Assembly (NCBI RefSeq): GCF_000219625.1
Contig: NC_018212.1
Coordinates: 1,488,001-1,552,000, forward strand
DNA: 64,000 nt
From: Zymoseptoria tritici IPO323
Taxonomy: Eukaryota; Ascomycota; Dothideomycetes; Mycosphaerellales; Mycosphaerellaceae
Direction: 5' to 3'
Both the position numbers and the translations under genes were made by a program. The notes under the pieces were generated by a model. It saw only the letters and a list, made by a program, of their open reading frames with translations, ran no database searches and was not told the origin of the DNA. Positions 10,601 to 20,494 of this stretch are shown piece by piece. Position 1 is the stretch's first letter. Every line of letters begins with the position of its first letter.

Positions 10601-11189
10601 ATCCGTAATGCATGCGCTGGCACTCCGCGCGACTCCAAACGCAGTTGATCGGTCACGGTCAACTCCGGCTTTGTTCCTTGCTTTGGCTGCAGCCGATCCC
10701 GCTTCACCGGCTGCATCCATGACGAAACCTCTTGCCGGTGCGACCGGCTCTATTCCGCGATCATCTTCCCCGGGTCGTGTACCGGAGAAGAGGAAACCTT
10801 TCGCTATTGCGGAAGTGCTGCTACAGAACGGAGCAGACATTCCACCGCTTGACAAGAGTCCGTTCCCACTGACCGAGGCAGCGAGAGCATACGTTGAAGC
10901 GAAGCACGAAGCGCGAGTGGGCAAAGCGCCGGAGAAGGATGGTCTCTCCCCTCTCCCAATCATGGGATCGAATCCAAGCTCCAATTTCTCGAACATGAAT
11001 GGCAGTGGCGGAGGAGGTAATGCAGGCGGTGGAAGTAATGGATCGCCGATAATGGGAGGAAGAGGGGACAAGGAGCGAGAGAAGCTGATCAAGCGGAACA
11101 GCAGTGGTGTCAGACCGAGCAGCCACGGCGCAAGGTCCAGTCTAAGTGGAATCGGGTTCGGAGGTGGTAATTTCGAGGACAAGAAGTAG
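7630..11189 (+). CDS. BAR-PH-ArfGAP protein (ACAP / Age1-Csx2 type)
   Basis: GTPase-activating protein for ARF GTPases, acting in vesicle traffic at curved membranes. Exon 1 is 7630-7690 and exon 2 is 7750-11189; the intron has a GTCAGT donor and CTAAACAG acceptor, giving 1166 aa. The short first exon supplies the start MGNVASR, with Gly2 and Ser6 as in N-myristoylation sites. After a conserved N-terminal region come a BAR-like helical region (about 305-545), a PH domain (about 642-755) and an ArfGAP zinc finger (about 830-950) with CADC, CIEC and the arginine finger in HRSLG. Ankyrin-like sequence follows, then a Gly/Ser-rich tail. Joining exon 1 rests on frame and family resemblance. Confidence 0.9.
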
Positions 11190-14100
11190 AACTTCGGGGA
11201 TGTCCTGGGAAGTGGAACTGATGATGATGATTGTAACGAATACGATGGCATGGGATGCATTGGATATTACGATGGAAGTGACCTGCGAGGCAGTGTTTAA
11301 GAGCGGCTGGAGCTTCAATCATGGTCGACATTGCCGGGCCACGTCAGAGGCTACCTCCAACAGCTCGATGGATGGGCGTGTCAGCGAGCCTAGATGTTTG
11401 AAGGGAGCCGAAGCAGCATCTGGCGGCTACGATGGAGCTGCGAAAGCACCAGGTCCGATCGCTGCGCCGATGTCGTTCTCCGATAGCATATATCGCATGC
11501 GAAACCGCTCGAGGGGTACGCTTGCGCTATTTCTTAGGTCGAAGGCCTGATCTTTAGCATGAAATGAAATGGCAATGAGCTTTGTCCCGCAGACGCTCTC
11601 CAAGAATTCTCTCCGCAGACCAAGTGCTGTACAATCCGTCTCAGGACATGCTATTGTTTGGCACTTTCGACCTTGGAGCGAAGACCTTGTTGTGGTATTG
11701 ACACGTTCTGCTCACGGACCGCTTCTTCGCCGATCATTGCAACTGCCCTCAAGACAGCCCCTTATGTACCAATGTCGACATCGTTTCTCGCCATCTATTA
11801 TTTTGCGAGTATAGATGCCTTTCCGGAAAGGCCAGTCAATGCAGAGTCCGCATGACAGCCTCATGTTTGCAGACCCCGAGCTGGAACGGAGTCTCGCATC
11901 GCATGCGGATGCTCTGCAAGGCAAAAAGAAATCTTCATACGAAAATTCAGCATTGTCCAGTCAAGGCCACTTGTCGATTCGAGCACATCATCGGACATCA
12001 TCGAGCGAGGTTGTTCGTTGCCATTCTTTTGAGACACATGTACAGAGTTCGCAAGAGGTTGTCGTAATGGCAGGCTTCCGATAGGTATGTAGGACACGGG
12101 TGTTGCGGCACGGATTGTAAGGTGCCCGACGCGAAAGATGAAGGACATGATAGCTTGGTTCGTGTGTAGTTGTACGCATATCCGGGATTCTGATACACTC
12201 CCCGTCGCTACGGGTCTATTGCGTCGTGCAATCCCGCACAGATGCTGCTGGTAGTATCTGATAGTGGGCCGCTGTGTGCTTTTCATCGAAGGAATGTAAA
12301 GAGTACACATCGTATGCAAGGGACCCTCTGCAGGCTCTGCTTCCGAGATCATGCAACTGGTAGATGAGTTCAGGTTCTCGTCCGCGTCGCCTTGTCTTCA
12401 ACTCTGTCGATCCGTCTGCGTGATCTGCAACCTCTCTTACACTGCATGGCATTTCGACGTCAGCTAATACCGCTGAGCCCCCGAAACCACTCCGATAGCA
12501 AAGTCACAAGCTCCGCAACCGCACATCGCATCCCGCCGAACTCGAACATCGACTACAATCCTAAGCCCAGGGCTTCTTCGCCCGTGCAACTCGGTCCTGT
12601 TTCCGCCTCCTTTAACTTGACCAACGATGGACTGGACCAAGTTCGGAGCTCAGTCCTGTCGCCGCACGCAACGCAAACCGATCAAACCCATCGAGGAAGA
12701 GTTACAGTGTAGTCAATAGCTAGGGATGCAACCATTGCTCATCGATCGGATAGTCGACCTGCTCTCCAGTGCTGTTCTCCCAGGGTAAAGGAGAAAGTCA
12801 TGATGTTGTTCAAGGCTATGGAGCGGACAACTGAGGTCAAGGCGGAGGTTGAACGAATGGCTGCCAGGATAGTAAGGAGAGGAATGGTCGCGAAAGGGCG
12901 TGTCAATGGTATCGCTGCTGAAGTGACACCGCGGCAGACTCGACTTGGGTGATGATGAGGAAAAGCCAGAAGCCCAGAGCTGAGACCGAGCGACGATCGA
13001 TGGCGGTATTAATGGAGCGTGGACTCCTGTCATCGAGATGCGGTGCACTAAGAACAGACCATAAGCTGATTATACTCGCAGGCCTTCCGGCAGAATCCCT
13101 ACGCGGACAGTGCCCTTGTCGAAAGCAGAGGTGCAGCAAGGCGAGTAGGCGAGTAGATGAGGCCATGTACACATTTCATCGCAAGGATTGACATGTGCTC
13201 GAGCTCGGTGCAAGAGTGTTAACACGCCGCACGGTCGCGACCCCCTATCTCGTTCACGTTCTCTGCCACGCCTGTGTCGAGTACGACGAGTAGCTCCATG
13301 CTCTTCTTGACTTGCATGCTCAAGTAAACATCACACACAATTGTGGGTGTCGATCGATCGATACTGTGACTGCGCACTTCCACTCGTCGTCCGAATGCGA
13401 CGCGCGACTTGTTCAACCTGCATCTGTCCCATCATCACTTTGCCATTCTGACCGCTTCTGCGCTCGCCTTTGCGGCGTTTCTTTCGACCGTTGTGCTTCG
13501 CTGGCCGAGTGAGTGATGCCAGCAGACAGCAAAGTTGTGATGGTGCAGCGACTCACGAGCGTATGGCTACCGAGATACGACCAGTCTACTCAAGGGTGTG
13601 CCTCTTGTCCGACGCTTGTGCATGCATTATTCCCCCTCGACGTTGTATTTCAGGCTCTTGTGATCGTTCTTTGTACTTGTAGGGCTTTGTTCCATGGCTC
13701 GAGGACTGCAGTGTCGACCGAAGATGCTTGTTGAGCTTGCGAGAGGGCGTTGATCGAGGTCTCGTTGTAGGCAGGAACGGTTGTGGACTCCCGATGGAAT
13801 TGGCATGTGACTGCAATCGATCCGCGTTCGTGAATCTTCATAAATCTCTGTGGCGAACTGATAGAGCTGCAAGGCTTCGTGAAGTGAGTCTACGCCACCG
13901 TAGCCGAATCTCTCGTCTTCTTCTCGTATGGTCGAAGACGGCGTCTTCAACCTTGGTTCGTATCGTTGGGCCGTCCTCCCTGAACACCCTTCTTCGAGAT
14001 CCCTCATCCAACAAGTGCACATTGTCAGCTGCCAAACCTGTGTGTCAATCTTTAGCTCTGCTGGTCAACAAAAGGGCTCTGCACATGAAAAGAACTCACA

Positions 14101-14270
14101 TCTGCCAAACACCGCCACCTTTGGCTCCACTTTGAATCTGCAGCCGCAGAACTTCGTGATCGACGACTGTCGATTCTTCCACCCTTCCTGATCACCAACC
14201 TCAACTTCGTCCATCACACACCAACACCACCGACGTTGCATGACCAGCAGTACCATTGCTGGCCTTCACC
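11190..14270. other. 3-kb gap without a confident gene
   Basis: This is the longest gene-poor stretch outside the transposon. Weak candidates only: a plus-strand ATG ORF at 12446-12712 (88 aa, basic, no known motif) and minus-strand open segments at 13627-14035 that could be exons of an unrecognised gene. No repeat, tRNA or transposon remnant was recognised. Confidence 0.4.
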
Positions 14271-17200
14271 ATGGCGCCGAACGCCGCCCAGCAGTTGCGA
14301 GACAAGCTCGATGGGACTCATTCCCTCTTGGATGAGATCGAGGCCGCATGCAACAACTACGATGCGATCGAAGCCCTCCATGATCGAATCGACGCCACAC
14401 GCCATGAACTTCAGTCCACACGCAATGACCTTGAGGACGCACACGATGACCTTGAGGCCAAACGCAAGGACTACGACGAGTTGCGCGAGGCCAACAACAC
14501 ACTCCAAAAGAACTTTGATCGCGGCATGTCCCTGCAGCGCGATTTGAGTAAGCTCTACAGCGGCGCGCGAGACGAGCTGGCTAGAACGAAGGACCTCTTG
14601 AACGAAGCCTTGTCTGCCAACAAAGAACTGACCGAGAAGATCGGCAGCAGTGCCGTGAAAGACCAGGCAGAGCAGATCGTCCAGCTCAGGCGCGAACTGC
14701 AACTCGAGCAAGACGAGAGCGCTCACTTCAAAACCCAACTGCAACAAGTGCAAGACGAGAGCGCTCGGATGAAGACCATGCTCAAAGTGAGTGAGCTCCT
14801 GGAGGACGTCCGTATCGTTGGGACCATTCGAGCCAGATCTTCCACTACACCACCACCGCCACCATCATACCCCTCACCACCTCCACCTCCCCCTCCGATC
14901 TCCGATGAGTATTCCGACGAACTCCTGACTCAACAGCGCGAATCGGAAGCCGACATCAAACACATCCTGGATGAAGACGAGAATGATATACTGGGCTTGA
15001 ACGATACTCCGAAGCTCACGGCGAACGTCAAGAAACATGAATCGCCGGGCAGCCACACTTCTTCGTCGACCGAGATCGGCATCGGTGCCGCCAATCTTCA
15101 TCAGAACAAGCTCCGCACAGTCGTGGGCGAGGAATCGTCGACCACGCAATCCGATACTCGCATCGGGCACGTCATCTTCAATCCCGATGGCAGCGAGACG
15201 TTCATTCCTATGCCACAAAGCCTCGGACACAACCGCGAGGATTCGTCTCAGATGAACCAGGAAAATGCATACACGCAGGTCGACTTCAACCGCGTGGCTG
15301 GAGTTGCGATATTCGCGGAAGACGTGGCGGATGAGGACAAGTTCGAGTACTGGCGCTCATTCGCGAACAACAACCCACGCCACAGTGCGACCTCATGGCG
15401 ATGGTATTATGAGCGATACGTCCGTCCTTCATTCGTGGCACAGCAGGCCGCGAGGCTCTCGAAAAACAGTGCGCCCTCTGCAGAGGTGGCAGGTGAGGAT
15501 ACCCCGAGCCTGGCGGAAATACACTCGAGTGTGACAGTTGGTTGCGATAAGATCAGCCTCTCCGAAGCTGCGCTCAGTCCCGTCAGTGATCATTTTTCTG
15601 ATCCCGCATGCCTTAGGCGGGCTTCGCGCATGGTCTGCGTGAGCAATGTCCCACCCACGATGACACTCCACGAGGTCCTCGAGCAGCTCTGGGTCCCGGA
15701 CCAGAACGCGGTTCTGTTTTCAGCCAACTACATTGAGACCTCCAAGATGCGATTCAAGTCGCCATGCGAGCGAAACACTGTGCTCTTGGTGTTTACCACG
15801 AGCAAGGCCGCCTTGCTCTGTGCCTACGGTATGCGTCCGGAACACTGGTGCAGCAAGTCGGAAGATTTCATCCGAACACAGCTCACTCGTGTGCGAGGTG
15901 CCGACACTGCAATCAGTCGGGAAATCCAGTACGATATTAATCACCATGGTGCTACGCGGGTGGTTGGGGTCTGCTTCGAGACCGATGGACGTGAGGAGTT
16001 CGGATCCGAAGTGATGCAGGCAATGGAGCTCGAATTGTCGATGACACCCATCGACGGCCGAAGGCACAAGCTCCCCTTGAAGAAGTCCATTGCCGTCAGC
16101 GGGGATAAATATATCACGGTGACGTTCGAGTTCGCGTCGCTTGCGGAATCCAAAGTGGCGTGGCTGAAATTCAACAAACTCCACGGACGTCCTCAGACGG
16201 ACGCCAAGGGCGATTTGAAGTGTTTCTACCTCCCCGATCCGATCGGAAAGACGCTCGAGCCCGACAGCGGTACGATCGAAGATACCTTGGGTTTGCCGGC
16301 GCAGGACACGGAGGGTGATCTCTCGGCCGAAGCGCATGGCGTGGGCTTTGGCGCAGAGGATCAGTCAGGCAGTGTGGCAGTGAAAATGCCGATGACCAAG
16401 GCCAAGGGCGCGTTCGTGCAGCACATGCCGGTCACGCCAGCGCACGAGGCCGAGGACGCTGGAACCAACGGAGGCAACGAACACGACCAAGAATTGCTCC
16501 AGCGTCGCATGAAGGAGGCTGTGGCCCTCGCGATGTCGCGTAGGCCCATCATGTATGCTCACGAGGCCGACAAGGGCGATGCCGACGAATCTCTGAAGCA
16601 GGGGCAGATCTCGGACAAGCGCAAGATGAAGCTGGCCAACATCGCCAAGAAGGAGGCCATGATTGCCGAGAACCCTATCCTCAACGAGCTCGACAAGACC
16701 GTCGAGAGCGAGTCGGATGATGAAGACGTCCAGACCTGGGTGACGATGGGAAAGTTGACCGGGTTAATTGGCGGAAAGGGCGCCCCTTCCAAGACTCCCG
16801 GCCCAGGCAAGAAAGGCAAGAAGCGTCGTAACAAAATGAATGTGGTCATCGAAACCACCGCCAGCAAGGAGAGAGCCCGGAACGAAGATGAGAAGCAAGC
16901 GCCGGTTGATACCAACGCATCTCCAGGCAGCGGTCCCGTGCCTCATGTGCCCGGAGGAGATGAGACCGAGGAGGCAATCAACGAGCGGAAAGCGCTGGAG
17001 AAGTTCATGGCCCAGATGTGTTTACGCTTGGGCAGTACTCTTGAATCTGTTAACGCAGATGTGCAGAATATCGGCCACATGAGCGAGGCCACGCAGGTAG
17101 AAGAGGAGAACCACGGCAAGAATGCTTCGCCCGATCAAGGCGCTGACAACTCCGCGGAGCATTTGGACGGCTCCAAGAAAGACGGCAAGAAAACGATGGC

Positions 17201-17453
17201 GGCCGACCACGTCCCTGAGGATGACAAGCTTGCTTCGGAATTGGATGCAAGCGAAAGCCAGCCAAAGGTGCCGAGCGAGAAGGAAGTGGCGAACACTTTG
17301 TTCAAATTGTGCGAGCATATCGACCCGACTGATATCCTCGGCACGGCCCAGAAGATCGTCATAGTTGGCCAGAAATCACAGGCGTTCGAACAGGCGATGC
17401 AGAAGGCGACGAAGAAGAAGAAGCAGGCGTTCGCTGTCAAAACAAAGGCTTGA
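14271..17453 (+). CDS. large coiled-coil protein with Rap1/Myb-like segment, function unknown
   Basis: Single-exon ORF of 1060 aa. I chose the ATG at 14271 (context CACCATGG); the frame opens 5 codons earlier without an ATG. Residues about 10-170 form a long heptad-rich coiled coil, followed by a poly-proline tract near 200-215. Around 352-386 the sequence EYWRSF, NNPRHSATSWRWYYERYVRP resembles the short Myb-like domain of Rap1/TERF2IP telomere proteins. Residues about 455-520 start with VCVSNVPPTMTLHEV, reminiscent of an RRM first strand. The C-terminal third is charged and disordered with a lysine-rich end (KKKKQ), which could be a nuclear signal. I do not recognise the family. A GTGAGT inside the ORF near 14787 could be an intron donor, but the frame stays open. 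Confidence 0.75.
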   Translation: MAPNAAQQLRDKLDGTHSLLDEIEAACNNYDAIEALHDRIDATRHELQSTRNDLEDAHDDLEAKRKDYDELREANNTLQKNFDRGMSLQRDLSKLYSGARDELARTKDLLNEALSANKELTEKIGSSAVKDQAEQIVQLRRELQLEQDESAHFKTQLQQVQDESARMKTMLKVSELLEDVRIVGTIRARSSTTPPPPPSYPSPPPPPPPISDEYSDELLTQQRESEADIKHILDEDENDILGLNDTPKLTANVKKHESPGSHTSSSTEIGIGAANLHQNKLRTVVGEESSTTQSDTRIGHVIFNPDGSETFIPMPQSLGHNREDSSQMNQENAYTQVDFNRVAGVAIFAEDVADEDKFEYWRSFANNNPRHSATSWRWYYERYVRPSFVAQQAARLSKNSAPSAEVAGEDTPSLAEIHSSVTVGCDKISLSEAALSPVSDHFSDPACLRRASRMVCVSNVPPTMTLHEVLEQLWVPDQNAVLFSANYIETSKMRFKSPCERNTVLLVFTTSKAALLCAYGMRPEHWCSKSEDFIRTQLTRVRGADTAISREIQYDINHHGATRVVGVCFETDGREEFGSEVMQAMELELSMTPIDGRRHKLPLKKSIAVSGDKYITVTFEFASLAESKVAWLKFNKLHGRPQTDAKGDLKCFYLPDPIGKTLEPDSGTIEDTLGLPAQDTEGDLSAEAHGVGFGAEDQSGSVAVKMPMTKAKGAFVQHMPVTPAHEAEDAGTNGGNEHDQELLQRRMKEAVALAMSRRPIMYAHEADKGDADESLKQGQISDKRKMKLANIAKKEAMIAENPILNELDKTVESESDDEDVQTWVTMGKLTGLIGGKGAPSKTPGPGKKGKKRRNKMNVVIETTASKERARNEDEKQAPVDTNASPGSGPVPHVPGGDETEEAINERKALEKFMAQMCLRLGSTLESVNADVQNIGHMSEATQVEEENHGKNASPDQGADNSAEHLDGSKKDGKKTMAADHVPEDDKLASELDASESQPKVPSEKEVANTLFKLCEHIDPTDILGTAQKIVIVGQKSQAFEQAMQKATKKKKQAFAVKTKA

Positions 17454-18443
17454 TTCCGAGCCAGGCAGAATTGAGTGCATTTTGAAATTCAGCAATGCAT
17501 TGGGCTTGGAGCGTCGTGCTCGGAAAAGTTGGCATGACAATGGGGACTTCTCAGTCATGCTTCAAACAAGGCAGAGGACAAGTCAAGTTGCCTTTCTGTT
17601 TGCTTGGCTGGCGACACGGCGAGTCGATCAAAAGTCATGTCATTGGGACGATTTTCTTGATTGGAGTTGCTGTTCTTCAAGAAGCGAGAAGATAGTCCTT
17701 AGTAGAAATTGAAAATCCGTTTCGAATCGTGATTGCCAGCAGACCCATGGCACCATATTATGATGCGTTTGATCGGAGATCACGATCGTGAGACGGGGCG
17801 AGACGAGAGTGTAACGGAACAGCATGGCGATTAATCTTGAGGTCAGGAATTTTTCGAGCACGGCGCAAGTGAGTGACAAGTGATCCGATTGATGAAGATT
17901 TTGAACACGCCGCCAGACTCCACACTGTTTCTGTATATGTACTCGCCTCGTGTCGACGACTGCTTGTACGTTTTCGATAAGGCAGTAGGCTCTTCGGCGT
18001 TTCGCAGCAGTGGTGTTCGGTGGGAGACCATGCCTGCTCGTCGCTCTGTGTATTCTTTAAGTGCCTCAGAATTGACAACCGCTTGTTGTGGATGAATCGT
18101 CCATGCTGCTCGCAACCGAAGAGGAAGGGCATGGTGTCGACGTATATGTTGACATCCTCCACCACTGAAGCTGCGGCCATAGTTGTTCCGTTCGGCCGAA
18201 GTCTTCGATTCGGCAGGAGTACCCAAGCCCTGGCATGGCGAGATTACGAAATTCTCGAGGCGTGATAGTGTTGACTTCGTTCCTGGAGCATGCTTTCGTG
18301 CATACCTCATCGTACGTAGAATATACACCTTTCGGACAATACTATCGTCGGCTCCATGACAGCGTAGTTGTCGATGCAGACCTGGCCTTCAGAATGGAGA
18401 CGGCGAACCAAAGCATGTGTTCTCCTCATTTGGTTGTCCGCAT
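17454..18443. other. intergenic between convergent genes
   Basis: Region of 3' ends from converging genes. A minus-strand ATG ORF at 17758-18180 (140 aa) has no recognisable feature and no coding signature that convinces me. Confidence 0.45.
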
Positions 18444-18743
18444 TCATTTCTTCCCGTCCCTGCCGACCAGAGTCTTGAGTTCTCCCTCCAGTGCCTGAAC
18501 TTCCTCGCCCTTCTCCTTCTTGACCTCGATGCTCTCCAATTTCAACCATGACCAGTACAGTGCTTGGAAAGTCGTCATGGCGATGAGAAAGTTGAAGGCT
18601 ACAGCTCTGCCCAATCCTCCTCGGTAGAACTCCCGGTGAGGATTCGGCTTCTCCGTGGCCTGTGGTGATGGTATTGGTGTTGAGTATGAGCGGGTCGCCT
18701 GGCGAGAGAGGACTCGCTGGCGGGCGAGAAGACTTTGCAACAT
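18444..18743 (-). CDS. small predicted mitochondrial inner-membrane protein
   Basis: Predicted protein of 99 aa, single exon, ATG at 18743. Residues 1-24 are rich in Arg, Ser, Leu and Gln without acids and end RSYSTP, a typical mitochondrial presequence with cleavage site. After a short conserved-looking HREFYRGGLGRA segment there is one transmembrane helix (about 53-74, with QALYWSWL at its end), then a Lys/Glu-rich amphipathic coiled-coil tail. No family name is recalled with certainty; the layout resembles small assembly or structural subunits of inner-membrane complexes. The start was placed by the presequence; the frame is open upstream. Confidence 0.65.
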   Translation of the reverse strand: MLQSLLARQRVLSRQATRSYSTPIPSPQATEKPNPHREFYRGGLGRAVAFNFLIAMTTFQALYWSWLKLESIEVKKEKGEEVQALEGELKTLVGRDGKK

Positions 18744-19132
18744 GTTGTGAGCTGTCGGGAAGAGTGTGGAGTGTGAAAGGATACTGATGGAGTCAAAGGC
18801 AGCAGTGAAGTAGCCTCTCTGGAAGTGGTCTGTGCGTGACAGGAAGGACTTCGCAGGTCTGCAGTTAGGAAGGTCCTTCCACAGCGAATGTTTGCTTCGT
18901 GTGTCGTTGAGGATAGGCCTTGGTATTGAAGCAATGTCTGTCCTTGAGAATACTCGCAAGTCGGGCGTTCATTGACCGCGAAGTAAAGGTCTCATCAATC
19001 CACATTGGGGCGTTGCAGAGGCGGGAGTCTCCGCCGCCATCTCCCTGCCGCAAGTCGCTCGACCCTTCCCAACGACAATCCTCTTCGACTTCTTCTGTAC
19101 ACCCACTTCAACCCACGTTCATTTCTTCAAAC
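18744..19132. promoter_or_regulatory. divergent promoter region, small mitochondrial protein / ERD1
   Basis: This 389-bp spacer lies between two divergently transcribed genes. A pyrimidine-rich stretch precedes the ERD1 start. No specific operator was recognised. Confidence 0.4.
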
Positions 19133-20363
19133 ATGGTTGCAGACCCGGCAGAAGGGCCCGATGCCTTCAGCCGGGTGCTTCCACTTCCTTTCCGGCTGGA
19201 GTTCGAGGTGATTCTGGGATTCTGGCTCTGGGCACTAAATCTTCACGGTTTCCACGTTCTAAACATCGACATCTTCACCCTGATTCGGTACCCTGCTCGG
19301 CCCACAGAAAACGAGCCTCCGCTACACGTCTCCGCTTATCGACTCGCTGGATTCTTGACTGGTCTTTGGGTCGGAGCCATTGTGATATTCTGGATGTTGA
19401 CAGGCACCGATACGGATCTGGTGGTCGCATACGACTGGATACCAAATCTGCTGTTCTTTATCATGCTCGCGGCGTTCCTGCTGCCGAGATATCCCTTTCT
19501 GCGACCCATCTTTGGGAGTAACAGCTCTCACGGCATATCGAGGCTCTTCTCTGGGCTGCGCAGAGTTGCAATCGGAGGGATTGCGAGTCAAAAGGGAGAC
19601 AAGTTTGGCGACGTGCTTCTCGCGGACGCTCTTACATCCTACTCCAAGCCAATCTCGGAGATCTTCGTTGTCTTGTGCTTGTTCCTCAAAGGTTCGGGCA
19701 CGACGAATAAGCCGGATCGACTTTGTGGGCATGAGTTCATCGTTCCATTGGCCATCGCGTGGCCGTTCGCGATACGTCTCAGGCAATGTTTAAAGGAAGG
19801 GCAATGGGCCAACGCTGCCAAGTACGCAACCGCATTTCCAGTCATCGCGCTGAGCTCGATGACTCGCAAGAACCCGACGTGGATCGTCTTCTGGTAAGCC
19901 GTTGAGCATACACCCATATGACAGCATTGACTGACAACTTTGCAGGAGACTGGCAGCGATTGTCAACTCACTCTACAGCTTTTGGTGGGATGTGTCCATG
20001 GATTGGGATCTCACATTCCTTTCACGATACCGCCACAAATCTCCTTACGGTCTACGCCAGCAGAGAGTGTTCCGCCAGCCGCTCATCTACTACATTGTCA
20101 TCGGAGTTGACATCATTCTACGCTTTGCCTGGTCGATGAAGCTGTCGCTGCATGTGGTGAAATTGGATGGTCTAGAAGGCGGAGTATTCTTGCTTGAGAT
20201 CCTCGAACTACTACGGCGGTGGATGTGGGTGTACTTCAGAGTCGAAACGGAGTATGTACGAACGACTCCTGCTTCTATGGTAGATCTTTGAAACCGAGTC
20301 CAGAGCCTCCATTCTTCCAGAAATGACATTCCTCTTGACTTCCCAAACATTGAAGCCATTTGA
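19133..20363 (+). CDS. erd1: EXS-family Golgi membrane protein, ERD1 homologue
   Basis: Multi-pass Golgi membrane protein of the EXS family. Yeast Erd1 is needed for retention of luminal ER proteins and recycles phosphate released by Golgi glycosylation. Exons 19133-19893, 19946-20251 and 20321-20363 give 369 aa; introns start GTAAGC and GTATGT and end TTGCAG and TTCCAG. Hydrophobic helices recur through the protein. Family marks are the conserved N-terminal region with PLPFR, the C-terminal NSLYSFWWDVSMDWD block and WVYFRVETE. The last exon adds ENDIPLDFPNIEAI. Without the second intron the frame would end at 20291; I prefer the spliced form because it keeps the acidic EXS-type tail. Confidence 0.88.
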
Positions 20364-20494
20364 TGAGTTGTCGTCAAATTTCCATGCCACGACTTTCGGG
20401 ACGATCCCGTCTCAACGTCCGACGACTCTATTCGCACTCCAGCGCGAAGACAGCCTCGCATGCGATAATCAACACACCACCGGAGCGCGCTAGG

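Noticed and set aside
20252..20291. ERD1 ending at 20291 without a second intron
   Set aside because: A perfect GTATGT donor and TTCCAG acceptor link to a 43-bp exon that keeps the acidic EXS-like tail; the unspliced end lacks it. Not certain without transcripts.
20363..20494. Upstream ATG for the FAR1/Zn2Cys6/Gag gene
   Set aside because: This ATG overlaps the ERD1 stop codon; the ATG at 20495 followed by a well-formed intron gives a more natural Tyr/Gln-rich start.
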